Source of the DNA: Gemmata sp.
GTDB taxonomy: Bacteria > Planctomycetota > Planctomycetia > Gemmatales > Gemmataceae
Length of the DNA stretch: 64,000 bases
Direction: 5' to 3'
Assembly (NCBI GenBank): GCA_025055115.1
Contig: JANWYJ010000064.1
Coordinates: 1 to 64,000, forward strand
Shown: positions 35,663 to 44,693 of the stretch, piece after piece
How the letters are laid out: the number at the start of each line of letters is the position of its first letter
Position numbering within the stretch: the stretch's first letter is position 1
Notes under the pieces: generated by a model
Database searches by the model: none
What the model was told of the DNA's origin: nothing
What the model saw: only the letters and a program-made list of their open reading frames with translations
Made by a program: the position numbers and the translations under genes

Positions 35663-36517
35663 TTAGTGAAACGCCTGACCGGTGAGTTTTAAGAACGCGG
35701 CGTGGAAGTCGAATTCGCGCGTCCGCAGGCTGGCTGCTTGCCCGGTGGCGACCAAAGCCCCCAGTTGGGCGCGGTCGGTCGGGTTATCGAGATCATACAC
35801 CCAGCGTTGGCCGCGGGTGTCGATCACATCGACTTTGCGTTCGGTGTGCTGTTGTTTGAGGGCCAGTGGCGAATCGAGGGCCACCAGCCGGCCACGGCAC
35901 ATGATGCCGACGCGATCGCAGATTTTTTCCACTTCGTCCATATCGTGGGTTGTGAGAATGATCGTGGCCCCCAGTTGCACGCGCTGGCGCAGGATGCGGT
36001 GAACGACTTCTGCCGAGTGGATGTCCAAATTGGCCGTGGGTTCATCGAGGTACAGAATCGGCGGCTCGTGTAAAAGGGCCCGCGCCAAGAGGAGTTTTTT
36101 CCGCATCCCCAGCGAGTAACCACGCACGGGCAGATCGGCGGCTTCCTCGAGTTCTACCATTTTCAGCACGTCGGCGACGCGCAGCCGGGGCACGCCGTAG
36201 AGTTGACCGAAGAACTCGAGGTTGCGTCGCCCCGTGAATTCTTCAAAGTGATTCTCACGATCGGGGACATAGCCAAAAAGGGGTTTAATCGCGGACCATT
36301 CGCGAACGATGTCGCGTTCGGCAATGGTGACGGTGCCGCTTGTGGGGCGGCGCTGGCCAATCAGAACACGGATCGTCGTCGATTTGCCCGCGCCGTTAGG
36401 GCCAAGCAAGCCGAACAGCTCGCCGCGGCGAATATCGAGATTCAGCCCATCGACGGCGGCGAACGAACCGTACAGAACACGCAACCCGGCAATACGGATC
36501 ATCACGTCGGCAGACAT
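35663..36517 (-). CDS. ABC transporter ATP-binding protein
   Basis: 284 aa. Complete nucleotide-binding domain: Walker A GLLGPNGAGKSTT near residue 40, Q-loop LFGYVPDRENHFEEFTGR, signature GYSLGMRKKLLLA (an LSGGQ variant common in CcmA/NodI-type ATPases), Walker B PILYLDEPTANLD, and the H-loop TILTTHDMDE. The C-terminal 60 residues are a regulatory extension. It energises the adjacent permease. I start at MSADVMIRIAGL; the track start at 36583 adds a Cys-rich run that is not conserved. The Met at MIRIAG (36502) is also possible. Confidence 0.9.
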   Translation of the reverse strand: MSADVMIRIAGLRVLYGSFAAVDGLNLDIRRGELFGLLGPNGAGKSTTIRVLIGQRRPTSGTVTIAERDIVREWSAIKPLFGYVPDRENHFEEFTGRRNLEFFGQLYGVPRLRVADVLKMVELEEAADLPVRGYSLGMRKKLLLARALLHEPPILYLDEPTANLDIHSAEVVHRILRQRVQLGATIILTTHDMDEVEKICDRVGIMCRGRLVALDSPLALKQQHTERKVDVIDTRGQRWVYDLDNPTDRAQLGALVATGQAASLRTREFDFHAAFLKLTGQAFH

Positions 36518-36619
36518 GCGGCCATCCGAAGCAGACAACACACAGCGGCGACAGCAATAAGGTAGAACATAACGGCCACACATGCTGGGTATCGAGCGAT
36601 CACCGCAGCGTGGTTCGCT

Positions 36620-39600
36620 TCATTCCGAGCTGACACAAGCACTGCCGCGGCGAACATTGAAATACTTCGCCTCGGGATGGTGCATCACTATCGCGGTGGT
36701 GCTTTGCTCGGGTTCGAGTTGATACTGTTCACTTAAGGTCATACCGATCCGCGTTGGATCGATCAAATCGAAGAGCAGTTGTTGGTCTTCCAGACGCGGG
36801 CATGCCGGATAACCAAACGAATAGCGGCAGCCGCGATAGTGTCCCTTGAACAGTTTGCGGACCTCGGAGGCATCCGCGGCCGCAATTCCCCATTCGCGGC
36901 GAATCTGCTGATGGAAGTATTCCGCCAAGGCTTCCGCAGCCTCCACACCCAAGCCATGCAGATACAGGTAATCCTGATAGCGGCCCGCTGTGTACCATGC
37001 GTGAGCCACCCGCGACACCTCCCGGCCCATAGTCACAGCCATGAAGGCGACATAGTCGACCGCTTGGCCGTCGCGGGCTGGCTCAACATAATCACTCAAG
37101 CACAGATACTCGCCCCAATCTTGCCGCGGGAAGTCAAAAACCGCCCGTGGTGTGCGATGATCGTCGGCGTAGATGGTCAACCGGGTGCCATCACTGGCCG
37201 CGGGGAAAAAGCCATACGTTACGGCCGGCTGCAGAATGTTCTCCCGCAGGCAAAGTTCTTTCAACCGAGCCAAAGCCGGTTTGGCGACCTCCTCAATCTG
37301 CTTGGCGTACTCTGCCGGTCGGATGCCGCCTTTTTTGAATTGCCATTGCGTGCTAAAGAGCGTTAATTCATTGAGATAGTTGAAAATTTCGCGCAGATCA
37401 AAATCGGTGCGTACCCGCGAACCGAGAAACGGCGGTCGTGGGATGTCGGTCGCCCGGCTCAGTCGCGGCGCCCGCGCGGGCAGTGGACGACCGTTGGGAC
37501 CGGACGGTTGAGCCGAAAATGTGCGCGGCGCAGAAGCAGCCGCCGAACTGCCTCCAATTTCCCGACCCGCGCTGCGAGCGCTTTGGGCCACGGCTTTGAG
37601 GGCCACGCTGCCCACCTTCTCGACTTTCTTGCGGGCGGTCAGTTCGTCCATCACCCGCAAGCCTTCAAAGGCATCTTCGCCGTAGTACAGCTCCCCCTTG
37701 TAAATTTGCCGCAAATCGACTTCCACGTAGCGGCGGTTGAGGGCGGCTCCGCCGAGAATCACTGGAGGCGAAAGCCCGCGCTCGTTGAGCGTGATCAAAT
37801 CCTCCTTCATAATCACTGTGGATTTCACCAATAAGCCGCTCATACCGATGGCATCGGCATTGTGCTCCTTGTAGGCGGCGATCATCGCGTCGACGGGCTG
37901 TTTGATGCCGAGGTTATAAACTTTATAACCGTTGTTGGTGAGGATGATGTCGACCAGATTCTTGCCGATGTCGTGAACATCGCCTTTGACGGTGGCCAGA
38001 ACAATTTTGCCCTTTTCGGCGCCTTCGACCTTTTCCATGAACGGTTGCAAGTACGCCACAGCGGCCTTCATCACTTCGGCACTTTGCAGAACAAAGGGCA
38101 GCTGCATTTGCCCGCTACCGAATAAATCGCCGACGACTTTCATGCCGTCGAGCAAGATTTTGTTGATGATATCGAGGGGGGAATAGCGTTGTCGGGCCTC
38201 GTCGAGGTCGGCGATGAGGGAATCCCGGCGTCCTTGGATGATGGCTTGGCGTAAGCGTTCTTCGACGGTGTCGCCGAGCGATGGCGCGGCTTTCTTTTCT
38301 CCCTTTTTGTCGGCATAGTGTTCGATGAGCAGTTGCAGGGGGTCTTCCACGCAATTGCCCGCGGCATCGAAGACGCGTTCATCGAACAGCAAGCGGCGGC
38401 ACAGTTCGCGGCCTTTCTCGTCGATGCTGGCCAGGGGCATGATTTTGGCCGCATGGAGAATGGCGGAATCGAGGCCGTATTCGAGTGCGTAGTGCAAGTA
38501 CATGGAATTGAGCACTTGCCGGGTGTACGGTGCCAGACCAAAGGAGCAGTTGGAAAGGCCGATGTGGGTGAGGGCCCCGGGGAGGTTCTCCTTGATCAGT
38601 TTGATGGCTTTGAAGGTTTCCAGAGCACTTTTGCGGGTTTGTTCTTGCCCGGTGGAAATGGGGAAGACCAACGGATCAAAGAGCAAATCGGAGGGGGGAA
38701 TGCCGTACTCGCCCACAACAATATTGTAGATGCGTTGGGCGACCTCGAATTTCCATTCGGCGGTATCGGCCTGACCACGTTCGTCGATGGTCAGGGCCAC
38801 GAGGGCCGCGCCGTACTTTTTGGCCAGTCGGGTTTTGGGGTCGAGCGTTTTGCGGCCATCTTCGAGGTTGATACTATTGATGATGGCTTTGCCGGAGCAG
38901 AGTTTCAGCCCGGCTTCGATCACCGCGACCTCGGTGCTATCGAGCATGAGGGGTTTGGTCAGAACTTCGTTGTAACGGCGGATGACTTCGGTCATGTCGC
39001 GGACGCCATCGCGGCCCACATAGTCCACGCAGACATCGAGAACATGAACCCCTTCGCGCTCTTGTTCTTGGGCCATCGCGACGAGGCCGGCCCAATCTTC
39101 TTTCTCCAATAATTGCTTGAACTTCTTGGAGCCGTTGGTGTTGGTCCGCTCGCCGACCAAAAGCGGTCGTTGATCGACCATCAATTCTTGCATCGACTGC
39201 AAGCTCGACACCGCGGGGATGTACACCGGTGTGCGTGGGGTGGGGACTTTCCCGCCGACACGCTGCACAACGGCGCGCAGATGCTCCTTCGTAGTGCCGC
39301 AGCAGCCGCCGATGATATTGACACCGTACTCCACCACGAAACGATCGAGCCACTCGGCCAGCGGTTCTGGTTCCAAGGGGAAGTAGGTTTCGTCGCCGCG
39401 TGTTTCGGGCAGTCCGGCGTTGGGCAGAACACTGATGAGCTTGCGGCAATGGCGGCTGAGGTGGCGAATGCCTTCGTGCATCAGGTCGGGGCCGACGCCA
39501 CAGTTCATCCCTAGAACGTCGATTTCGTCGATGGGGTCCAACGTGGTGAGCGCGGCAGGAATATCGGTGCCGGGAAGCATTTTCTGCCGGGCGTCGATGA

Positions 39601-40243
39601 TCGTCAGTTGCACCATCAGGGGCAGCCGCACACCAGCCCGTTGCATCTCTTCAATGGCCGTGATCGCTACGCACTTCGCTTGCAGCGGATCGAAGCAGGT
39701 TTCGATCAAGATGGCATCAACGGCTTCTTCGATCATCACTCGCAACTGGGGCCGGTAGGCGTTGGCGAGGGTGTCGAAGTCAGCGTAGATGGCCGGATCG
39801 GTCAGCGACGGCATCTTGGTGCCCGGGCCGACGCTGCCGATGACGAAGCGCGGCCGTTGCGGTGTGCTGAACTCGGCAGCGATTTCTTTGGCGATGCGGA
39901 TATTGCGCCGGTTGATGTCTTCGAGCTGGGCACCCATGCCGAAATCGTCGAGAACGATTTGCGAGGCGTTGAAAGTGTTGGTTTCGATGCCATCGCAGCC
40001 GACTTCGAGAAAACCACGGTGAATCGCCGCGATCCACTCCGGCCGGGTATACACCAGGGCATCGGAGAGATTCATGAGGGATTTGCCGCTGGGGGAACGG
40101 CCCCAGTCCTCCTCGGTCGGCCGGTAACGGTGCAGGCTGGTACCCATTCCGCCATCGAGGATCACCACGCGCTCGCGAGCGGCGTTCAAAAACGGATGCT
40201 CAAACTGGGCAGACATAGTCAGTCCGTGCAATACTCCACTCAT
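36620..40243 (-). CDS. metH: Cobalamin-dependent methionine synthase (MetH)
   Basis: About 1207 aa, full-length class. Four modules in order: homocysteine S-methyltransferase (about 10-335; zinc Cys in GMNCGVGPD and GGCCGTTKEH), pterin-binding (about 345-600; GERTNTNGSKKFKQLL), B12 cap and binding (about 640-860; DVHDIGKNL near 755 provides the lower axial His), and the reactivation domain (about 925-1200; RGCRYSFGYPACP binds AdoMet). It transfers a methyl group from methyl-H4folate to homocysteine. A Ser/Ala-rich linker joins modules 3 and 4. The start is uncertain: ATG at 40243 or 40216 (MSAQFEHPFL). I saw no convincing cobalamin or SAM riboswitch in the leader, but did not fold it. Confidence 0.93.
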   Translation of the reverse strand: MSGVLHGLTMSAQFEHPFLNAARERVVILDGGMGTSLHRYRPTEEDWGRSPSGKSLMNLSDALVYTRPEWIAAIHRGFLEVGCDGIETNTFNASQIVLDDFGMGAQLEDINRRNIRIAKEIAAEFSTPQRPRFVIGSVGPGTKMPSLTDPAIYADFDTLANAYRPQLRVMIEEAVDAILIETCFDPLQAKCVAITAIEEMQRAGVRLPLMVQLTIIDARQKMLPGTDIPAALTTLDPIDEIDVLGMNCGVGPDLMHEGIRHLSRHCRKLISVLPNAGLPETRGDETYFPLEPEPLAEWLDRFVVEYGVNIIGGCCGTTKEHLRAVVQRVGGKVPTPRTPVYIPAVSSLQSMQELMVDQRPLLVGERTNTNGSKKFKQLLEKEDWAGLVAMAQEQEREGVHVLDVCVDYVGRDGVRDMTEVIRRYNEVLTKPLMLDSTEVAVIEAGLKLCSGKAIINSINLEDGRKTLDPKTRLAKKYGAALVALTIDERGQADTAEWKFEVAQRIYNIVVGEYGIPPSDLLFDPLVFPISTGQEQTRKSALETFKAIKLIKENLPGALTHIGLSNCSFGLAPYTRQVLNSMYLHYALEYGLDSAILHAAKIMPLASIDEKGRELCRRLLFDERVFDAAGNCVEDPLQLLIEHYADKKGEKKAAPSLGDTVEERLRQAIIQGRRDSLIADLDEARQRYSPLDIINKILLDGMKVVGDLFGSGQMQLPFVLQSAEVMKAAVAYLQPFMEKVEGAEKGKIVLATVKGDVHDIGKNLVDIILTNNGYKVYNLGIKQPVDAMIAAYKEHNADAIGMSGLLVKSTVIMKEDLITLNERGLSPPVILGGAALNRRYVEVDLRQIYKGELYYGEDAFEGLRVMDELTARKKVEKVGSVALKAVAQSARSAGREIGGSSAAASAPRTFSAQPSGPNGRPLPARAPRLSRATDIPRPPFLGSRVRTDFDLREIFNYLNELTLFSTQWQFKKGGIRPAEYAKQIEEVAKPALARLKELCLRENILQPAVTYGFFPAASDGTRLTIYADDHRTPRAVFDFPRQDWGEYLCLSDYVEPARDGQAVDYVAFMAVTMGREVSRVAHAWYTAGRYQDYLYLHGLGVEAAEALAEYFHQQIRREWGIAAADASEVRKLFKGHYRGCRYSFGYPACPRLEDQQLLFDLIDPTRIGMTLSEQYQLEPEQSTTAIVMHHPEAKYFNVRRGSACVSSE

Positions 40244-40602
40244 GCTGCAGTTGTTGTACCGAATTCAACCGTGAATCCCAAGGGACGCCAACCGTACCCA
40301 CACCAATACTCAGCCCCCGATGAGAGCTTGCCCCGTGAATAGCCTTGGGGTCTGCGGTTGGCCCGTTTCATCCCCCTCGCTTCTGGCATGCGGAACAACG
40401 GCAACTATCAACCCCTCAAAGGGGGGCATTAGTCGTTGTTGTTTCATCCCCCTCACTATTGTCATGGGGAACAACAGGCCTTGTAATCTGGATAGTGGCC
40501 CGTGGCGACAGCCGCGGCCAAGCTAGCGCCGCCAGTCTGTGGTACAATGGCAGACCGAGGGTGAAAATGGTGTGGCTTTCAACGACCCAACGGAGAACAT
40601 CG
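40244..40602. other. 359-bp divergent leader between metH and the CpaC-N gene
   Basis: Contains an imperfect 35-bp direct repeat GTTTCATCCCCCTC... at 40365-40399 and 40441-40475. Between the copies lies the small stem CCCCTCAAAGGGG (40412-40424). TACAAT at 40543-40548 is a possible -10 for the rightward gene. No ORF here looks real. Confidence 0.6.
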
Positions 40603-41175
40603 ATGGGGTCTCGGGTGGTGGGAGTGATGCTGGCATGCTGGGCGATGTCGATAACTCAGCCACTGGCAGCGCAAAAGCCCCAGCGGCTGGGTTCTACCCC
40701 CGTTCCCACAGCGGAAGAATTGGCCGAACAACGCCGCTTTATAGCGGGGGTGGTCGATCCGCGGAATACACTCGATCTGATCGTCGGCCGTCCGCGAGTG
40801 ATTCTCTTGCACGTCACGCCCACGCGCACTCTTCTGGCCGATCCCCAAGTCGCGGAGTTATCGTTTTTGGAACCCAACGGCACACAGATGCTGATCCTGG
40901 GGCGTCGTGTCGGCACGACAGTGCTGTACTTGTGGTTCCCGGACCCGGAGAAGAAAGGCCAAGAAAAGATTATCGGCTACCTGGTGCGGGTACTTCCTGA
41001 TCCAGAAGCCAAGGCTCGCCGTGAGGCTGCGGCCGCCGCCCTGGCCGCAGAGGTGAACCGCGCTTTCCCCAACAGTCGTGTGCGTCTGACCCCGGTGGGG
41101 ATGACGACGCTTCTGAATGGGCAGGCTCACGATGTGGTGGATGCTATGAAAATCCTGCGCGTACTGCGGCGTTGA
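40603..41175 (+). CDS. Secreted protein with only the CpaC/RcpA-type secretin N-terminal domain
   Basis: 190 aa. A signal peptide (VVGVMLACWAMSITQPLAAQ) is followed by NTLDLIVGRPRVILLHV, then LADPQVAELSFLEPNGTQMLILGRRVGTTVLYLW. This strongly resembles the pilus-formation N domain of Tad secretins (CpaC/RcpA). After it comes the first half of a BON-like module (NSRVRLTPVGMTTLLNGQAHDV), and the protein stops at 41175 with no secretin barrel. Either this is a free-standing periplasmic module or a truncated secretin. The downstream 400 bp hold no in-frame remainder. The ATG at 40603 is preceded by CGGAGA; longer track starts have no site. Confidence 0.72.
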   Translation: MGSRVVGVMLACWAMSITQPLAAQKPQRLGSTPVPTAEELAEQRRFIAGVVDPRNTLDLIVGRPRVILLHVTPTRTLLADPQVAELSFLEPNGTQMLILGRRVGTTVLYLWFPDPEKKGQEKIIGYLVRVLPDPEAKARREAAAAALAAEVNRAFPNSRVRLTPVGMTTLLNGQAHDVVDAMKILRVLRR

Positions 41176-41573
41176 TCGGGCCAGCCGGCTGGACGATGAA
41201 ACACTCGGCACCAGGTGTTGCGACAATGGTTCCTGCAGCCTGAAAACCCCGCCGACTTCTGCGCCCCGCCGCTCTGTGCGCGTCAGATCGTCCTAGCACC
41301 AGGTGTTGCGACGCACCAAGTGGCTAATAGGATTCGTGGTACGCGGTAAGTGCGCGTCAGATCGTCTCAGCACCAGGTGTTGCGACAATGGTTCCCGCGC
41401 AGCGTTCGTGGTTGGCTCGGCAGGGGGCCTTCACCGACTAATGATCCTGACGCGGGAACTCTCCTACCAATGGCCTTCGCCGTACAGGAACTGGCCAAAC
41501 GCCGGCCCGCAGCTGACGGAATTGACGCTTGACGGAATTGACGCTGGAAGTCTTTTGCCAATGGCATTAGCAG
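41176..41573. repeat. Degenerate repeat cluster downstream of the CpaC-N gene
   Basis: GCACCAGGTGTTGCGAC occurs three times (41208, 41296, 41370), twice followed by AATGGTTCC. The companion TGCGCGTCAGATCGTC occurs twice (41277, 41351). A perfect 16-bp tandem TGACGGAATTGACGCT lies at 41514-41529 and 41530-41545. No gene is supported. The array adjoins the 3' end of the tRNA gene. Confidence 0.8.
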
Positions 41574-41646
41574 TGGAGCGAAGGAGAGTCGAACTCCCGA
41601 CCTCTTCGTTGCGAACGAAGCGCTCTACCAACTGAGCTATCGCCCC
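41574..41646 (-). tRNA. tRNA-Ala(CGC)
   Basis: A 73-nt cloverleaf on the minus strand. The acceptor stem GGGGCGA pairs with TCGCTCC (one G-T pair), and the D arm contains AGCTCAGTTGGTAGAGC. The anticodon stem-loop CTTCG-TTCGCAA-CGAAG gives anticodon CGC (reading GCG), and the T arm has GGAGTTCGACTCTCC. No CCA is encoded after the discriminator A, so the nucleotidyltransferase must add it. It stands alone rather than in a tRNA cluster. No attachment-site duplication or integrase is seen beside it. Confidence 0.95.
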
Positions 41647-41777
41647 GTCGAAATCAGGACAATGTGTGGACCACAGCGGTTCACAACCTTGTCATTCCCA
41701 TGATAAAGCGCCCGGCTGAACCGGCAAGAGCAACTTCGCCGCGGATAAAGCGGATAAAAGAGGGGAAATTCGGCCTA

Positions 41778-41879
41778 CCGGACATTTCAGGGGGCCGGTG
41801 CCACGGCTAGTCGCGGTGTTCTTTTCGGTATGTTGACTCCTGTCGACTTGCCGGACATTTCAGGGGGTCGGTGCCACGG
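41778..41879. repeat. 29-bp duplication of the HEAT-protein gene end
   Basis: CCGGACATTTCAGGGGG(C/T)CGGTGCCACGG at 41778-41806 recurs at 41851-41879 with one mismatch. The right copy includes the stop codon (41860-41862) of the minus-strand gene; the left copy lies downstream of it. Confidence 0.92.
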
Positions 41880-43521
41880 GGGAAGGAACCGCCAAGCGCG
41901 TTTCGATGGCTTTCACCGTCGCCAGCGCGTGATTGCGCACTGCGGCATCCTCCGAGGCCAGCGCATAGCGCCGCAGTGGTTCGATCGCGGTGACACCACC
42001 GACTTTTTCCAGAATCGAAATGGCCATCAGGCGGGTAGCCTGATTATCAGCACGGCGTAAAAGATCCAAGGCCGCGCGTTCCGCCGGCAGGCCGCCGATT
42101 TCCTCCAAGGCTATTTTCGCCTTATTCGTCTCGATCGATTCAGGCCGGCCGATCAGCGATTGCACGGCGCGGGCAGATTCGTCGTCCTTCCATTGCGGCA
42201 GTAATCGCAAGGCCATTTCGCGGATCGTATCGCTGGGTGAGCGGATTGCTGCCAGGCAGACGGCGCGGGCCTTGTCGGGGTCCCAGCGGGCGTAAGCGGC
42301 CATCGCCTGCACCCGGACTTTGACATCTTGATGGTCGCAGAGTTTTTGGATTTCCGCGGCTAGTTCGCAGCGATCTTTAGCGTCTTCGGAAGCGAGCGGA
42401 TCGGTTTTCGCCAGAACCTCTAACAGCTTGATGAGGGAATCGTAAGATTGCCGTTTCTGGTAGAGTCGGAGTTGTTCGAGTTTGGAGAAGGTAGTTGGAT
42501 CGGGTGGTACGACGGGCCATTGTGGCGTTGGCTTCCACCAGGTGTGCGTGTGGGGGGCGAGGGTGGGGATCGCAGTGGCCAGGGCCGCGAGGATGGCCCC
42601 GGTGACCACAAAACGCAGCGGTCGCCACTTCGCGTACTTGTACTGGGCCAGATAGTACAGCGTCAGGGGAGGCAGGGCACACAACCAACCGCGAACAGCG
42701 CTACGGGCAGAGGTGAGGCGCACGATCCACGCGTATCCCAATCCGATTTGCACTCCACCGACAAGCCACCCCAGCCAATGATAATCCGGATTGCTGAAGA
42801 GTGAAACCAGTAGCAAAGTTACCCCCAGAACGGTCAACAAGATCCAAAGGGCTGTTGAGGGGCGAAGGTCACGACGGGGAGCGGGGGGCGGTTTCATGTG
42901 CGTGGCGAGAACCGCCGTCAAGGCGGCGGTGATGTCGGCTTGCGTCCGCAGCGGTATCGGTGGAGAATGTTGCGTAAGTTTTTGTGGAATCGGTGTTTGT
43001 GGAGATTGACGCGATGTGGCCGACGACCGGAGATCGCTGTCGGCGTCGTTGGGGCGCACGAACGTCCATTGACGAGGTAACACCGGAGGGGGCGTGATGG
43101 CAGCCGCGGGTTCTTCCCAGGAGGGGGGGGGAGAAGCTGTCGCGGCCCCTTCTGACGAATGGCCTGCTGGCACAGTCGGTGGCACTTCTTCAGATGCCGG
43201 CGTGGTTGGCCGCTGTTCCGGGGCCGGCTCAGGGACAGCCGCGTTCGCTTCCGGAGAGGCCCGCTTCGTGGTTGGGGGGACGGCCACCACCGGGCTTGAC
43301 GCTGGCTTGAATTGGTCACCCTCTCCTAGCTGTATGCTCGTGGTTGAGGGCACGGCCACCACCGGGCTTGGCCGCGGTTCCCCGCCTTCGGTCAACCATT
43401 CCGCTTGATCCGCGGGTATGGTGTGCAGCTTCAGGCATGCCTTGCAGACACTCGCTTGCCCGGCACGCCGTTCGTGAGCGGTGGCCACAGCAGCACAGTG
43501 CGGACAGCGATACCGGATCAT
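41860..43521 (-). CDS. Zinc-ribbon, multi-pass membrane, HEAT-repeat protein
   Basis: 553 aa, not a recognised enzyme. The N-terminus MIRYRCPHCAAVATAHERRAG plus CKAC is a planctomycete-style double CxxC zinc ribbon. A long Pro/Thr-rich linker with the repeated SPVVAVP unit is followed by about four membrane helices (ILLTVLGVTLLLVSLF, LGWLVGGVQIGLGYAWIV, LPPLTLYYL, FVVTGAILAALATAI). The C-terminal 230 residues are HEAT-like (VQAMAAYARWDPDKARAVCL, AAVRNHALATVKAIE). HEAT repeats usually mediate protein contacts. I start at 43521 because GGAG lies 7 nt upstream and the zinc ribbon begins there; the track start at 43569 is less likely. Confidence 0.75.
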   Translation of the reverse strand: MIRYRCPHCAAVATAHERRAGQASVCKACLKLHTIPADQAEWLTEGGEPRPSPVVAVPSTTSIQLGEGDQFKPASSPVVAVPPTTKRASPEANAAVPEPAPEQRPTTPASEEVPPTVPAGHSSEGAATASPPPSWEEPAAAITPPPVLPRQWTFVRPNDADSDLRSSATSRQSPQTPIPQKLTQHSPPIPLRTQADITAALTAVLATHMKPPPAPRRDLRPSTALWILLTVLGVTLLLVSLFSNPDYHWLGWLVGGVQIGLGYAWIVRLTSARSAVRGWLCALPPLTLYYLAQYKYAKWRPLRFVVTGAILAALATAIPTLAPHTHTWWKPTPQWPVVPPDPTTFSKLEQLRLYQKRQSYDSLIKLLEVLAKTDPLASEDAKDRCELAAEIQKLCDHQDVKVRVQAMAAYARWDPDKARAVCLAAIRSPSDTIREMALRLLPQWKDDESARAVQSLIGRPESIETNKAKIALEEIGGLPAERAALDLLRRADNQATRLMAISILEKVGGVTAIEPLRRYALASEDAAVRNHALATVKAIETRLAVPSPVAPTP

Positions 43522-43706
43522 CGGCAGCTCCGGACCAGATACCAACGCAGCGACAAATTCATCGGTCAACGCACGACTTCATCGCTAGTTTAACTCGTTT
43601 TCAAACCAAGAGAAAACGATAGGGTGAACCAATCTCTCAGAGCCAACCAACCCCAACACACCCTGTGGGGGCTGGGCACGGCCCATCAGCGGAAACTGCT
43701 CGGCGG

Positions 43707-44267
43707 TCAATCCCCGTGGAGTCGGCGTAATCGTGGCGATAACCGCAATATCCACTGCACCCGTTCAAATTCGTTGAGCCAATCTTGCACCACCGCCTGC
43801 TGAACGGGGTCGTCACCGGCGACCCATCCCGTGGCACAGCTTTCGCCAGTCAATGTGGCAACCAGTTGCCGGTAACGAGCCAGTGGTCGATCGCCAAAAC
43901 GGGAAACTTCAAAACCATCTTCGGAGAAGAAAACCACCACCGGCACGCGATTGCCGCCATTGATTTGGAGGGCCGCTTGGGCGTCGGCGTGGTCGTCACG
44001 GTCGATGTAGCGGAGACGAATAACCGGGGCTGCTTCCGCAAATCGTTCAAAAATCGGGCATTGCGACGAACAATCGCCACACCACGCCCCCGCCAGCACC
44101 AACACATGCATGGGCCGTGTGAAACGACCTAGAAGCCGGCGTTGCTCGTCGGTGAGGGTGGTCTGTTCCCAGGTCGCGTTCCACCGCGCCCGGTGTGCAT
44201 CGGTGCCGTAACGGGTCAGGAATTCGGTGAGCGGAAGCCCAAGTTGAAATTTAGCATAGAGTTGCAT
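43707..44267 (-). CDS. Thioredoxin-fold protein
   Basis: 186 aa, cytoplasmic (no signal). The active-site region LVLAGAWCGDCSSQCPIFE has a CxxC (WCGDC) like the ResA/DUF953-type thioredoxins rather than WCGPC. VPVVVFFSEDGFEV supplies the cis-Pro strand (RVPVV). A disulfide reductase role is inferred; partners are unknown. The ATG at 44267 is selected because AGGAGGA sits 7 nt upstream; the track start at 44396 includes 43 residues translated from duplicated leader sequence. The leader carries several copies of the same Shine-Dalgarno block. Confidence 0.82.
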   Translation of the reverse strand: MQLYAKFQLGLPLTEFLTRYGTDAHRARWNATWEQTTLTDEQRRLLGRFTRPMHVLVLAGAWCGDCSSQCPIFERFAEAAPVIRLRYIDRDDHADAQAALQINGGNRVPVVVFFSEDGFEVSRFGDRPLARYRQLVATLTGESCATGWVAGDDPVQQAVVQDWLNEFERVQWILRLSPRLRRLHGD

Positions 44268-44276
44268 CGTGTTGCG

Positions 44277-44394
44277 TCCTCCTGAAAAGTAACGTCCTGA
44301 GTTCTCCTGAAAAGTAAAGTCCTCAAGAGTAGTCCTCCTGAAAAGTCCTGAAGAGTGAGAGTGAAGAACAACCTCCTGAAGAGTGAAGAACAAC
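44277..44394 (-). repeat. Multiplied Shine-Dalgarno leader of the thioredoxin-like gene
   Basis: On the minus strand ACTTTTCAGGAG(G/A)A occurs three times (44277-44290, 44302-44315, 44333-44346), with a fourth related CTTCAGGAGGT near 44371. A companion unit around GTTGTTCTTCAC is duplicated near 44362 and 44384. Only the copy at 44277 is correctly spaced for the gene start at 44267. Confidence 0.88.
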
Positions 44395-44494
44395 ATCGGG
44401 GCAAGTGGGGGCGATGGGTTTGTACCACAGTGTTACAAAGTGCTGTGGGGGGCGACGCGATGCAATCGTTTCTGGGCAAGTATTCGTATTATTT

Positions 44495-44510
44495 ATGAGA
44501 ATTTTCTCAT
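44495..44510. promoter_or_regulatory. Candidate operator: 7-bp dyad with 2-nt centre
   Basis: ATGAGAATTTTCTCAT is a near-perfect palindrome in the A/T-rich middle of a divergent promoter region, a typical setting for a regulator site. No regulator gene is adjacent, so the call is tentative. Confidence 0.35.
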
Positions 44511-44693
44511 TTTTGGCAGCGAGTAGAATGGGTCAAGCGAGGATGAAGTTTCTGTCTGATGGATTCGCCGCGATGGATTGTCCTTCGGATGCGTTGAACT
44601 GCCAACCTCCTCAACGCGCATCCCCATCCCGCCACCGGATTGTTCATTCCCAGCGTTGCGCGGTGCAATCCGAACAACTGCTAGAATACGAGG

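Larger units (their letters stand above)
44268..44693. other. 426-bp divergent intergenic region
   Basis: Holds the multiplied leader above, then an A/T-rich core (about 44480-44520). The core carries the inverted repeat ATGAGAA-TT-TTCTCAT at 44495-44510. It serves two divergent genes (thioredoxin-like and beta-CASP nuclease). No ORF is convincing. Confidence 0.6.

Noticed and set aside
36729-40342. Series of plus-strand ORFs across metH
   Set aside because: All lie opposite MetH domains with intact motifs and have Arg/Pro/His-biased shadow composition.
40244-40602. Cobalamin or SAM riboswitch before metH
   Set aside because: I looked for the conserved cobalamin box and SAM-type core in the leader and did not see them; only a direct repeat and a short stem are visible.
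41574-41646. tRNA as an integration site for a mobile element
   Set aside because: No integrase gene and no second copy of the tRNA 3' end; the nearby repeats are unrelated to the tRNA.
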